Assembly: GCF_032062135.1 (NCBI RefSeq)
Contig: NC_092862.1
Span: 99,892,242-99,956,241 of the forward strand
Direction: 5' to 3'
Length of the DNA: 64,000 bases
Source of the DNA: Pyxicephalus adspersus
Taxonomy: Eukaryota; Chordata; Amphibia; Anura; Pyxicephalidae
Part shown: positions 33,664 through 45,545 of the stretch, piece by piece
How positions within the stretch are numbered: the stretch's first letter is position 1
How the letters are laid out: each line of letters begins with the position of its first letter
Notes under the pieces: model-generated
Database searches by the model: none
What the model was told of the DNA's origin: nothing
What the model saw: only the letters and a program-made list of their open reading frames with translations
Position numbers and translations under genes: made by a program

Positions 33664-34635
33664 TCATTTCCCTGCAAAGATAAGCAGTGCAAGCAGCAGG
33701 AAAAGCAAATATTTGATGTCCTCTTTGCCATGTTGAGCATATTGCAGATTTAACTTTACATAAAACTATAAACTTACAACATATGTAAAACAAAAAAATG
33801 AAAACATTTTATTGTTTATATTTATTTAACAAGTTTGTAGTGTATTTCTTTAACAATAAACTATGCCTAAATTGGTAAGGATGGCTTCACTGGGCTTTCC
33901 AAAAAATTGTATGCTATATCAAGGAAAAACTCTGGCAGAGTTCTTAAAAATGAGTGCATGTGTAGATATGTTGTGCTTTAAAAGCATTTGTTTTTGCCAG
34001 CGAATACAGAACAGTGATGTTATGATTGGCTACAAAGGCATCCAGATCCATTCATCTTAGTTTCACTTATTGATTACCTCATGAACAATGTTATTGTTTT
34101 TCCTTCGGGGGGGAAACTACAAAAGATGTGCATCCCATTTCTTTTTCCCAGTGTGAGATGTAGATGAAAACTGACTGATTATCTTACCTTTATTGTATTG
34201 GCTCCTGCATCAAAACTCAAACAATTGCAGTGGGTTGTTTCTACAAAGATAGATAGCTATAAAAGAAATGCTTTGAGTTGTGATACCAGTAACCATAGCC
34301 ATTTGTACAATATATACATCTTTATGCAGAAATGTTGCTTAGGTATGATGGAATATCTATAAGTAGATGTACCAAAATAACAATAACATAGACAAGCTGA
34401 TAAACAGAGATGGTTTACAGACTTGGGGCATCATAAAACCCAAAGAAAGACAGCCAAAAGGGTATCTTTGCGGCCCTCAGTGAATGGCCCCATATGCTTT
34501 CTGCTGTAAACTAGTGTTTACTCTGCTGAGTTTCTTGCTGCAATTGGATTGGAGGAGAGATTGGTCATATGTCTTTGTCTGGTCACCTGCTTGGGCTCCA
34601 GCTTTGTTTTCCCCTTTCATTGAACATTATATAAT
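33664..34635. other. No gene recognised
   Basis: AT-rich sequence, no recognised features. Confidence 0.6.
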
Positions 34636-34696
34636 TTAAAGCGTACCTCAACTCATAATTTTCACTTTACATAAAAGGGTAAACAACCGTTTTGAT
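34636..34696 (+). mobile_element. T2-like terminus
   Basis: TTTAAAGCGTACCTCAACTC followed by CTTTACATAAAAGGGTAAAC. The first part matches the reverse complement of the end at 4260-4271 (TTAAAGCGTACC). The partner end is not visible; it may have been cut by the adjoining element. Confidence 0.4.
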
Positions 34697-35259
34697 TTAA
34701 AAAGGAACTAAACTCAAAACTCCCTCAAAACAAGAAAAAAATACACTTATCTTCAATCACACAGGGCTGTTGATCCGGTCCGGAGGTTTTCCCATTGGGT
34801 CCCGCGTCATCTCGGCATCTGTCTTGGGGTCGGTATCTGGGCACCGCCATCTTCTCCTCTTCCTCATGGTTCTTGTTCCTACATACCCTGAACCAGGCCC
34901 CTCTGTCACGCATCTGAGGAGGCCCTTGGCTGCTACTTCTGAACATGCCTGAACATCTCGAGCATGCGCAGAAGGAGCCCTTTCATCAATAGGGAAAAAT
35001 TGCTGATCTCACGCATGCGCAGTGAGATTAGTAAGTTTTTTCCCAATCTACGCCACCCAATCTTGCGCCTGCAGAGTGGGAGATTAGGTGATGTAGAAAG
35101 AAGATTGCAGAGGAAGAGTGGAGAAGATGGCGAGGCTGATGCTCCCTCTACACCGGGCCTAGGACAGATACCAGGACGACGCGGTACCCAATGGAAGAAA
35201 CCTCCCGACGGACAGACTGATCTGCAGGATTGAAGGTAAGTGTGATTTTATTGTATTGG

Positions 35260-35264
35260 GTTTA
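35260..35264. repeat. Target-site duplication GTTTA, left
   Basis: Five bases identical to 35963-35967, flanking the LTR. Confidence 0.85.
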
Positions 35265-35962
35265 TGTTATGCAAGCGGGTGTTGACCCACTGTGCCACTG
35301 ACTGGGTATGCTCCAGAGGGGCGTAACTAAGCCGCTACCAGGTCTTCACTAGAGCCTCTGATGGTGAGGATAGGCTTGGGCTGCAGGGTAGCTGCCAGGT
35401 GCCACTCCAGAGCAATCCCCAGGTCAGTGGCAGCTGACCACAAGAGTCAGGATACCCGGTGCAAGCACCGAGGGGCTTGCGTGGCCAAGAAGGTGATGGC
35501 AATCAGACAAAGTCCAGAAACAAGATCCCAGGTCAGGGTCAGGCGGCAATCAGGCAAAGGTACAAAAACGTAATCCGAAGTCAGGGTCAGGCGGCAAACA
35601 GGCAAAGTCCAAGGGTAAGAAACAAGGTCCGGTACACAGTAAAGCAAACAGAGAAAACACCTTAGCACTGGGAGTTACACAGGGTAAAACCTTGAGATTG
35701 CTCAGGCAACTTCCTGTAGTAGGAGGTGGCTTTAAATACCTGCAGAAAATCAGCCATAGGCTGTAGAAAACAGAGGGCGTGTATGTGTTACCTCATAGAT
35801 TAAGAGAGACACACCCACGCCAGCTCAAACACCAGAGCAAGTCTCCAGCAGGAAGCAAACTCAGGCATGGAACACAGGTAGTGGGGTTACCTGAAAGATA
35901 GGACCCGGCGCCTGTGCCTGCAATTAGGAGCAGCGGCGCCGGCACAACCTGCAGTGCTAACA
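35265..35962 (-). mobile_element. Solo LTR (Gypsy-like), copy 1
   Basis: A 698-bp unit starting TGTTATGC and ending GCTAACA (TG...CA ends within a short TGTTA/TAACA inverted repeat), flanked by the exact 5-bp duplication GTTTA. It is 80-90% similar by eye to 47684-48396. Minus orientation is inferred from GGTATTTAAAGCC (complement of 35729-35740), a TATA-like box with downstream CT-rich sequence. The motif GTCAGGGTCAGGCGGCAA occurs twice, at 35532 and 35580, a 48-bp internal repeat. No internal coding region or second LTR is present, so it is a recombination remnant. Gypsy assignment rests on recollection of similar frog and fish LTRs. Confidence 0.85.
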
Positions 35963-35967
35963 GTTTA
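35963..35967. repeat. Target-site duplication GTTTA, right
   Basis: Matches 35260-35264. The sequence then continues with the right end of the interrupted T2-like element. Confidence 0.85.
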
Positions 35968-36079
35968 CATCCACTTTAATTTTTGTTTTTCTTATTCTCA
36001 CCTTTTTATTATAAATGGGGCCCACAGCCTTTTAGTTGCTATGAAGCAAAATATGTAAAATCAGCAAATTTTTAGCACT

Positions 36080-36740
36080 ATTCTGCTACAATAAGGATTC
36101 ATATTACAATCTGAAAACCATGTAATTTGCATGACTGTGATAGGGCTGAGTTTCCGCATGCCATGCCCCCACTCCTCCTCCCCCACCCCACTCCCTTTAC
36201 CCCAAACATACACTGAGACAGCAACTTGGTTAAATGGCCCCTTTGGGGCGTTTATTAACAAATTACTTAAATATTAACTCTTTTAATAAATAACCATAAA
36301 AATAACCATAAATAACAATATATAAACACATAATCAACAAATAATACAACTTACAAATAATCACAAATAACTGTAACCAATACATTAATAAAACATCCTT
36401 TCCTAAACACACCCCTTGGTTACTGGTCCTCGAAGGCCCCACTATTGTAACCCCTTGCACCTAATTGGTCTGCACCGCCGTGATATGTAATGCTCCCAGC
36501 CGCACCTCAAGCTCGTGAACGATACCAGCAGCACTCGCAGCCCTACCACAAAACAATTTAACACTCTCAACAACAACCTTACCAAGGGTCCCATACCATA
36601 GATGAGAGCCTCACTCCACTGAAACAGTCCAATACAACACCTTCCCTCGAGGACCTCACCGACACACGTCAAACAGGTGTTAACTTCTCCTTCTCTATGT
36701 TAACTCTTAACCTATCCCCTGCCTGCTCCCATCCCTTCCC
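36080..36740 (-). mobile_element. Possible retroelement 3' fragment, copy 2
   Basis: On the minus strand a frame (36442-36672) ends with CGWEHYISRR. It is followed by GGTGCAGACC-like sequence, a long TTATTTG/TTATT-rich part, AATAAACGCCCCAAAGGGGC (around 36248), and a G-rich end. The AATAAA could be a polyadenylation signal. The arrangement parallels 25610-26040. DIRS/Ngaro origin is a guess from overall texture. Confidence 0.33.
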
Positions 36741-37332
36741 AGTCATGCAGGCTTTCCACTGATTTTTCACTTCATTCTCTGCTCCAGGCCTCACTATATA
36801 ATAAAATGTAATGTAATATCATACAATTAATATATAATATAACAACCCTCCCAAATCAATAATTGAATCTGGATCCAAACAGGTAGGATTTTAAAATATG
36901 ACTCATCAAAATTAGATTATAAGATATGGGTAAAATATTTAAGGCAAAATTAGGTTTGCTAAAACTATTAAACAACACTTTGGACCCTTTCAGAATGTGT
37001 AGAATGTTTCAGAAACCTAGCATAAAAACAGGCCTCACATACCAAGTATGTGGCAGTCTTTTACTCCCTAAAAAACATCACAGAAAGCATAAATAAAACT
37101 AAAAATAAGATTTAAAGCAAATTGTAAAACATAGACTACCCGGTTCTTCTTGTAGGCACTGGTCATGGTCACAGGTTCCACTAAAAACTCAGGAACTCAT
37201 ATCTCAGGAGAAGATGCTCTAGTAGTTTTACAGAGCTTTTCCATAAATTTTACTCAAGTAAGAATATTCTTATATTTAGATCCCTACAACTTTCATTGAA
37301 CAATTTTTCTCAGGGAAACATAGGCAGACTTT
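36741..37332. other. No gene recognised
   Basis: AT-rich sequence. Confidence 0.6.
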
Positions 37333-37535
37333 GGGCCTGAAAAAAAGCACTCTGAAAAAGATAGACCCTCTTGGGAGAACCTGGGTGATCTAGCAATCAC
37401 GGCATGGATCTGAAAACATTTGACAAGTAATAGCAAATGGTTTTTAGGAAATCCATTCCAGATTTGCTGCATCATCCAGGTTCTCTTATAACAGTCTGCA
37501 TTCTCCAGTTTTGGAGATTTAATAAATTAGGCCCT
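37333..37535. mobile_element. Foldback MITE, GCCTGATTTATTAAAGC family, copy 2
   Basis: Ends GGGCCTGA and, reverse-complemented, GGGCCTAATTTATTAAATC. The interior GGGAGAACCTGGGTGATC pairs with CATCCAGGTTCTC. It matches the copy at 14345-14575 in order and in the TGACAAGTAATAGCAAATGG-type central segment. Confidence 0.7.
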
Positions 37536-38502
37536 TTGTGTTTTCATGTAAAGTCCCCTTTAAAACAACTTAGGGGTTCTGGTGTGGTCCCCTCCTGTGG
37601 CTCATTAATTATTGAATTTGCATGTCTTTATAAACCCCATAACATGAACAAGGATTGTGTAAAAAATATTTAGCTTTTTGTTGGCTTATTTCTATATACA
37701 ATATAATATTATTTCTATATACAATATATGTGTTCGCTTGTCATGAGAAAAAAACAAAGATAGCATCTGAAATGTACAGTTTGACACTTTCCTAGGTATT
37801 TTTCTATTTGCGTGTGTTCAAGATACTCCTCTATGGATTAAATTTGTGCAGGTGTCGTTATGGAAAAAAGTTTTAGATCTGGATGATATATTTGTGTTGA
37901 AACAGAGGATATTCTGCAACAAATGGACTTTAATGAATAGCATGTTTCTGTCAAATTCCTGTGGATTTTTGCATTATACGTTTACAAGAAACTCAGATCA
38001 TCTCATTATGACAGATGTACGCGATGGATGCTGAGAAAGGCATTTTCATTTTCTATTGATTAAAGATGACTTCACGTTGAGCATGGATGGTTTGCTATTC
38101 AGAACTGTTTTAACAGATGTTATTTCACTGGAAAATGTGCTCATCACTTATAATAGGTCAGGAGAAGAGGTTATTTTAATAATACAGTTTGTACAATTGA
38201 AAGTGTATTTTATTGATTGGTATTGGTAAAAGATCCTAAAGCTTGAATATAAGACCTTAACTTGATTTTTCTCTGTGCCTTAAAAAATTGTCCCACAACC
38301 CACTTGTAAACACCAGCAACCCTTTATCCCCTGCTTTGTTTAATTTAGGCTTAAGGTTAAATGAAATTTGTAATTGAGAATTCAAGTTCTGCGCAGATGC
38401 AGGGGAAAAAACAATCCCTTTGTATTACTTTATATTCTGTTTTATGGAATACAGTCACCAAAATTAAAAAATACAACAGATGAAGTTGATAAATATATAT
38501 GT
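37536..38502. other. No gene recognised
   Basis: AT-rich sequence; frames near 37437-37673 and 37846-38034 look random. Confidence 0.6.
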
Positions 38503-39045
38503 ACCGTATTTTTCGCCGTATAAGACGCTCCGGAATATAAGACGCACCCAATTTTAAAGGAGGAAAATCTAGAAAAAAAGTTTCTGAAAGATTATTCCCC
38601 TTCTGATCACTCATGTGCCATTCATACCGGTATTCCCCTTCTGATCACTCATGTGCCATTCAAATTCCCTTTCTGATCACTCTGTACCTTTCAAATTCCC
38701 TTTCTGATCACTCTGTCATTCAAACTCCCCTTCTGATCACTCTGTCATTCAAATTCCCCTTCTGATCACTCTGTCCTTTTTTTCTATTGTACGGCAGTTA
38801 GGACAGGGAACAGCAGGTGGCGCTGTGCCGGCTTCTTTCGCTTTGCTTTACAGACAGGAGAAAACACGATGCTGGCAGAGGAGAGAAGAGAGACACGCTG
38901 CAGCCAGAGACACGCAGGATCGGGTATCGGGTGAGTATAATATTTTAATTATTTTTTTTAACACATTTGTCGTATAGGACGCACTAACTTTTCCCCCTAA
39001 GTTTTGGGGAAGAAAAAGTGCGTCTTATATGGCAAAAAATACGGT
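38503..39045. mobile_element. DNA transposon, ACCGTATTTTTCG termini, non-autonomous
   Basis: The left end ACCGTATTTTTCGCCGTATA continues with AGACGC. The right end, reverse-complemented, reads ACCGTATTTTTTGCCATATA followed by AGACGC: a 26-bp inverted repeat. ATGT occurs directly outside both ends (38499-38502 and 39046-39049), a possible target duplication; TA could also be the target. These ends are widespread in animal genomes, but I cannot assign the superfamily with certainty. It contains a minisatellite (38593-38780) and a GC-rich part (38800-38940). No transposase. Confidence 0.75.
38593..38780. repeat. Minisatellite inside the transposon
   Basis: Six units start at about 38593, 38632, 38664, 38695, 38724 and 38753. 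The core is TTCCCCTTCTGATCACTC plus a variable TGTCATTCAA-type part. Unit length falls from 39 to 29 bp across the array. Confidence 0.92.
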
Positions 39046-39072
39046 ATGTATCTTTATACCTGAGTCACACCA

Positions 39073-39177
39073 CTAGTTTGCGCTGTGACCTCATGTAAAA
39101 TGTATAACAGGCGTTTGCTGTCTAAGACATTACTGAAGATTGTTACACACTTTACATGAGGACACAGCATCTACTAG
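39073..39177. repeat. Inverted repeat
   Basis: Arm 39073-39108 (CTAGTTTGCGCTGTGACCTC, then ATGTAAAATGTATAAC) pairs with arm 39142-39177 (reverse complement CTAGTAGATGCTGTGTCCTC, then ATGTAAAGTGTGTAAC), loop about 33 bp. Likely a small foldback element. Confidence 0.8.
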
Positions 39178-41535
39178 CGGCCAACAATGATTCCCAAAGG
39201 ATCATTTAGGGGAAAGTGACCCATCATAACCAACTCAAAATTACAAAATTTGGTGAACTGTAAATAGGGCAAAAAAGATAAACAGACCTAGCATAAGTGA
39301 TTTTATTTTTTCCCATTTAAAAACTAACACATCATAATGTATTTATTTACCTATATTTTATTGGCATTTCTGTTGATTACTGAATGTTAACAGTGACAGA
39401 CACCTTTTTTGCCCTAGGTTAATACTCAAGTATTTAAGTAATAGAGTATGTTTTTACTTTAATGAACTTCTTCAGCTTGTGCTACAATCAATCCGTTGTA
39501 TTTTAACATGATATTTTCTTAGTATTTGTGCTTAGTACTTGTACATTCACTTTCACTGGTAGTTGTTAAATTTTGGATTATTGTATCACCTTTTACAAAA
39601 GGGCTACTCAGCTAATACATATAAAAGTGAAAGAAAAATAAAATGCCTAGATAAGAAGAGAAAACAATAGTTCAGTTTATATATGCTTTAGGTTATATTG
39701 AGTGCATATGTCAAAGGATTTTGGATTCGTGTTGATGGTTTTAATTAGATTTTTCAGAAGGTATTGACATGAGTATTTGACCACCTTCTAAACTGCATTT
39801 CACATTTTTTTCACGCTAGTTTTATATACCAATAAAACGGTACAGCAATGCAAAACTTTATTGTTTCAAATAAAGCCTGTTGACACAGGCCCTTAAGTAT
39901 GTCTTTTCTGTAAATGTGTTTTCTGTGTTCTAAATACATATATGAAATGCTTGTGGTTTATATATGGTATCATTCATCTCTATAAAATGTGTTAATATAT
40001 ATATTAAAACCCAAATTAAAAATACAATGTAGTATGGTGTGTTTTTAAATGTAGTAGTGTTCTTTAAAAACACACCAATATAAAACATAATGTATAAGAG
40101 AACTATGTTTTTGAAAAAAGAGTAGAACTTTTCATGTACTTTTGGTGCAGTTAAAGACATGTTAATATGGACTCTGCAAATAAAGTTGTAAATGGACCCT
40201 AATTATCAAGAGATGTATCAGATGTACCATTTGTCTTTCTATGCTGTATAATATATGATCATTTGTGCAGCAGAACAATATGCCAGTAGATAAAAGTATA
40301 TTATTCCCCAAACTGGGCCCATCCAAGCACAAAGGCTGGATTAGATATGTTGAAGAAGAATATTTGATAGATTTACTGATCTGTTAGCAAAGTGGCAGAT
40401 CATGAATTTATTCGACTGTTCATCTCTCCCTCGCATTCTTCATATCGTTTTATTATATGTTAGAATTCTTTAGCAAGTTAGGAGGAAAACAGAGAAAGTG
40501 GGAGTAAGGGATTTAATAGGATGTTTTTAGCAAGTTCATTATGATGCAGAGAGCAAAGGGGCTGGGCTTTTTATAAGCCCAACAGAAGTCTTGTTTCTTA
40601 AAGAAAGATGATGATGATCCATTCCCTTTATTGCAAATCCAACAGATACCCAAATAGAGCCAAGATAGAAAATTGGATGATTTGTGGATTTTTAGGTACA
40701 TATTGACATTAAAGATTTAATAGTTCTATGTAAGGCCCTGGTCCAGCACCAGTGGTCGCCAGACACTTGTCCCCTGATATAGCACCATACTCTTTGCCTG
40801 TTCAAGTTCAAAAAATTTTTTTTTTTTGAAATAAAATATGGTCAGAGTAAACTTTCAATATTTCAGAGATATGTGTCACCTTCATAAAATGACTCTTTGT
40901 AACTCCAAACCCTTTCTGTTACTGCAACAATTATTCAATTCAGTAACGAAGATTATCCAGTTCCCTATTAGGTATCAGAATTTTTCTTGTTGATTGACAT
41001 ATAAGGTACACTTCTTAATAGGAGAAACTGCTGTGATATAAAAACCAATAACTAACAGACACTGCCATAAAATGATGGAGTGACTTCAGCGTGAGAAACC
41101 TCATCCTTACCTGGTGTTCCAGTAAATGACAGAACTGTTTAGGGAAGATTATTTCTGTCCTCTTTCCCAAACACTTTCTTCAACTCTTCTATTACTTACC
41201 ATTACACACTACATGGTGGTAGCAAATATTACTTACAGCTAAGAAATCCTGCAACAAAATGGTATCAAATCATGTAATCCATTGCACCATCATCATGATG
41301 CCAATGATTTTGGGGCACCTAAAACTTTAGACTTCTTAGTGTTCTCATTTTAGGAGACCCTGTATATTTGTTGTTCAGTGCCCTGTCTGTTTCCCATTTA
41401 GCCATGGGAATGTGCATCATGCCTTTGTGATTATTACCTGCTCTCATAGCAGAAAAATTGAATGTCTAAGAATTTTTAATTGAAAATTATTTAATTACCA
41501 AGGTCATCAACCTCTTTTCTTCTACAGACATTGTA

Positions 41536-41537
<2 letters not shown>
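39178..41537. other. No gene recognised
   Basis: AT-rich sequence. Contains a perfect 14-bp hairpin at 40036-40076 (GGTGTGTTTTTAAA with TTTAAAAACACACC). Confidence 0.6.
40036..40076. repeat. Perfect 14-bp hairpin
   Basis: Arms 40036-40049 and 40063-40076 are exact reverse complements, with a 13-base loop. Likely a small palindromic remnant; not long enough to suggest a microRNA precursor. Confidence 0.85.
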
Positions 41538-41574
<37 letters not shown>

Positions 41575-41606
41575 TATATAATATAAATATATACTGTATA
41601 TATATT
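41538..41606. repeat. (TA)n microsatellite, interrupted
   Basis: About 30 bp of pure TA followed by interrupted TATATA words. Confidence 0.9.
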
Positions 41607-43075
41607 GCAGTGTACATTTTTTGCAACATGACATTTTATCATTAGACGTCTTAGCTTTGCTTCACGTGCTCTTGACATTTGTTGTGTGCATGATTACTTG
41701 CATTAGGCTTGGTTAAAAAAAGAATATATTTTTGCATTGTCACAGTGTAAGAATAGCATTTGTAACTCCACAAGCTGCATCTGTGTTTTCTAAAGTCAGC
41801 TAAACAAGACAGCTAGTAAATTATTGTGCCATAGTCAGTGTTCCGCAAATTAATTACTGATTTGCAAAGGGGCACATTTTCTTAAAATAAAGGTCACCCT
41901 TTCCGATGAAGTTGAAGTTAAAAAAAACCATTTACTTTCTAAAATAACATTTGTAAATGCCTTATACAGCATCTTTCTGTTCGTATTGTTCACAGAATGT
42001 ATAGATTGTTGGATTATTTCTAGAATATTTGATAGCGGAACCAAAGTTATTTATACTAGGGTGAGTGGAACCAGAGTTTTATGTATGAATGTAAAAAGAT
42101 GGTCTTCAAAGGCAGTATCAGTCACGGATAAATTAACTTAGAAGCCTTTTCTGGTGTGCATCAGAGCTGAGCATGTGTCACTTTCCATTGTTTCCTGGTA
42201 ATCAAATCCAAGAGAAAATGTTTCATTTAAGTAACACATGCTGGCACTGGATAATGACTACATCCTGATTAGTTGACAGAGCTTATAAGAAATAATTTCT
42301 TCATCTCCAAGAAGTACTTTCACTATCTGCCCCTGAAAAGAAACAGTGATTAAGGTTTTATCTTTCCTGAAAAAGAATCAGATCAATCAAAGCATCGAAG
42401 AATAAAACATACTCAAAGTTCTTTTTTAAACCTCACATTTTTTTTCATTTTCTATTTTTTGTCATGAGTATTGCCTAGATATTATGGTTGGCTGAAAAAA
42501 GTAACTATAGTTTCAATGTGACCCTATGATAACCAGTCCTGTTTCATACTTTTGTGATAATAATAGAAATTCATAGCTTTGTTATATATCAGTAAATGAG
42601 CATTGGTATCATGATTAGACAATTAATAAAATGCAATGATTGCCTAGAACAAATATTTTTTTTCTACTATATTTGCAAATGCATATATTTATTATGCAGA
42701 ACTGAACATATATTAGCACCTTAATGCTTGCTTGGTTTCTTTTCTTTGTTTGCACGGTATTACTTCATGGCAGTCATAAATAAATAGAAATATGAATACC
42801 CTACTGTTATCTTTATGAGTGAAGTAAAGCTATCATTTACGTGTCAAAGGAGACAGTTAACGTACAGTGAAAATACTGAATATTCTGATAACTTAGCATA
42901 TTTTTTCCTATTTATAATTTGCAACTATAGCTGCTTGGTCTTTTACAAGAAAGCATAGCCAACATTTAGGCACTGTAAAAGCTGAAAAATACCCCCAAAA
43001 TGAACCCTCTGTTCAACACCTAAAATCACTTACCTAAATCACCTAAACACTTATCATAACCCCTAAAGAGTTTAC
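41607..43075. other. No gene recognised
   Basis: AT-rich sequence with no recognised repeat or coding signal. Confidence 0.6.
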
Positions 43076-43453
43076 TTAAAGTTGATCTAAACTCACGGTT
43101 TCACCTTGGGCTTATTACATGATATCTGTTTTTTCTTATTCTTAAACCTTTTAAACCTCCTAAACTGTCAAAAAAAATTACTCTGTCCCTTCCTCCTGGG
43201 CTCACCACTGCCGTGGCAATGAAGAGGAGGCTGCAGGGGATCATGGGAGATTTACATCATGACATTGAGAGTTTGGGTGGGAAGCTTAAGCAGTGAGGGA
43301 GGGCTGTGGTCAGAGTAAAAGGTCAGGAGTGGATGGAAAGGTCAACTTGCCACACACACACTGGATTGTCTCTTCCATATATTTAATAAATGTTTTATTT
43401 TTCATGGATGCAAGTTGGGACAGCCAGTACCACTAGGGGGACTGATAATTTAA
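43076..43453. mobile_element. T2-like element, right end uncertain
   Basis: The left end TTAAAGTTGATCTAAACTC matches the TTAAAG...CTAAACTC termini at 34697. A GC-rich interior (CACTGCCGTGGCAATGAAGA, CATGGGAGATTTACATCATG) follows. TTAA at about 43450 could be the right limit, but the adjacent sequence does not match the left end. Confidence 0.45.
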
Positions 43454-45545
43454 TGCAAGTAATTGGGAATAGATATTTAAAACTAAGTCTGATGTTAAGA
43501 ATTTAAGAATTTTTTAGTACTTAACCCTACACTAATACCCCCTATATTTGGCCCAGAAGTGGCAGCAGAAGAATGATCTGGCCATTGATTCTCACTCATA
43601 TCCCTAGGTTACCTGCTAGATACCAATAATAATAACAGAACAGTCAGATTACAACAATGACATAAAAATAATAGGGAACACTCGGATTCAATTTATAATA
43701 AGGGATTTTTATTCTAAAAATTATTTTGGAGACTCATTTTCATGATTTTCAGTTAACAGTCATTTATTAATTTTAAAAAGTCTTATTTATCAAGCCAAGT
43801 GTTGCCCTTATCTTCTATCTTCTATCATGCTTACATCACCAAACCAATGCCATGTAAATAATATGTCTTCTTTAAAAAGGACCAATACAGTTATTCTTGC
43901 TGTTTTTAAAAATATCTATCTGGAGATCTGGCAATAGTAGCCTGTACTGTAATAATAACGATACTTAATGTTATACAGTGCTCTCCCCCATGGGGCATGA
44001 GTCCTTTACAGTGTGCCAGCAATTACAAGCCATGTCTTGACAATAACAGTAATTGCCGTTAAAAGCCTACACTTTCAGTGAATCTAGAGCCTGCCCTTGC
44101 AGTTGTCTATAGAGGGTTCATTACAAACCATTGAGCATAAGAAAAATCAAAGTGTGGGAGCAATGTGACACACATTTAAATATTCAAAGAGCATTATGCA
44201 TATGCAGAGTACCTTGTAAATTTAAACTGTGATGAAAAAATCTTGCTTTGGTATATGGATTAATAGATTTCCAAAATGACTATTAATATGTAATAATGTA
44301 AATAATTAGCGAAAGCACTAAAGATGAAAGCTCATCTTACATACTATGAGTGTTTTTCTCGGGATTCAAGCTTTTCAGAAAGTGTAATTGAAGTTTAGAG
44401 CCTTAAAGATAAAGTATATTTAAACTTAGACAACTATTCAATATTATACTAGCTACTTTTAATTTAGAAAAGATTGGCATTCCTTTTGTACTGTAAAATA
44501 GCCTTTATTTTTTTCCAGCATTCCTCACATAGAGGTTGTATATACTCAGCATTTACCTCTATGCTTTTTTGCAATCCAACAACCATAAGTAGGAGGAAAT
44601 TAAGAGATAGGATTCTACAACTACCAGATGATTTGTTCACTTCGAACAGGACCGTGAAGGTAAATATCAGCAGCTTATTTGTCACCATGAGCATAATACC
44701 GGTGTGTTCTAAAACATATAGACACTGTTGATAAACAAACATACTCAAATTGACAGAAATTCTCCTGGAATCCGTCCAATTTGATAGTAATACATTTTAC
44801 ATGGATTTTTTGCAGATATTCCATACTAGTACTAACTTGGTCTATTTTTATACAAGTCATCAGTCACCATTTATATTGATGTTATTGCAAAACCCAATAA
44901 TTAGGGGGCAGCTATTGGAAAATGTTATAAGTAAAATAATACACAGCAAAGGATGTCAAAGTATAGGCAGGGATATGCATTTTTAAATAAGGCAGTTGGG
45001 CCAAATTACATCCCAATTTTGTAGAATCTCGGTGCTTATATCTACAAGGGGTTTTCACCTGAGTCAGTTGGTACAGTCCTTTTTGAAGCACCTTCAATTA
45101 CACATCCTTTTATTCAAATTTGACTCCGTAAAAGCCTATGAAATCAGAATGGGAACACTTTTGGTTTAGATTTAGGTAATGAAAATACATAAACGTTTGA
45201 ATCACATGCTTGAAGATTAACTTTTATTCTTTACATTTGTTTTTTTAACAAAAAAAAAAGGTTGGGGATTAACTTAATGTTGCACATGTCCAAAAAAAAG
45301 ACAGAAAGTGCTGTGGATTCCTCCTTAATAATCCATTACAGGCTCCATGTTTTCCTTCAACAGTGGGGGAAAGTCCCACTTCTCTATAGTCTCTCCTCAA
45401 AACAGTTGTGGCAAGTTGTTAGAAGAGGATTTAGGGTAAAATCTGATTGCCTTTTTATTTAAAGGACCCAAAATATCCTCCCCATCCACAGGGGAATGAA
45501 CCTGGGGTTACACTGGAACCCTTATCTATTCCCAAAAAAGGTAGG
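43454..45545. other. No gene recognised
   Basis: About 2 kb of AT-rich sequence. Near 43945-43985, AATAATAACGATACTTAATG resembles the reversed tail of an L2-type element, too short to call. Confidence 0.55.

Larger units (their letters stand above)
34697..35979. mobile_element. T2/Kolobok-like element split by a solo LTR
   Basis: The left end is TTAAAAAGGAACTAAACTC from 34697. The right end, reverse-complemented from 35979, is TTAAAGTGGATGTAAACCC once the LTR insertion (35265-35967 with one target copy) is ignored. TTAA is present at both limits. The GC-rich interior folds back extensively: for example CGGAGGTTTTCCCATTGGGT (about 34781) pairs with ACCCAATGGAAGAAACCTCC (about 35187). Frames at 34725-35233 are within this element. 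Non-autonomous; superfamily inferred from TTAA/TTAAAG. Confidence 0.7.

Noticed and set aside
34725..35233. Several overlapping frames on both strands
   Set aside because: They lie within a foldback T2-like element, whose symmetry and GC content keep frames open.
35361..35668. Basic, repetitive frames on both strands
   Set aside because: They are reading frames of the solo LTR and its 48-bp internal repeat; the same frames decay in the second LTR.
36442..36672. 76-codon minus-strand frame as a host gene
   Set aside because: It parallels another fragment at 25822-26010 and is followed by repeat-type sequence, so it is treated as retroelement debris.
40036..40076. MicroRNA precursor
   Set aside because: The stem is only 14 bp and AT-rich with no extended pairing; better explained as a small palindrome.
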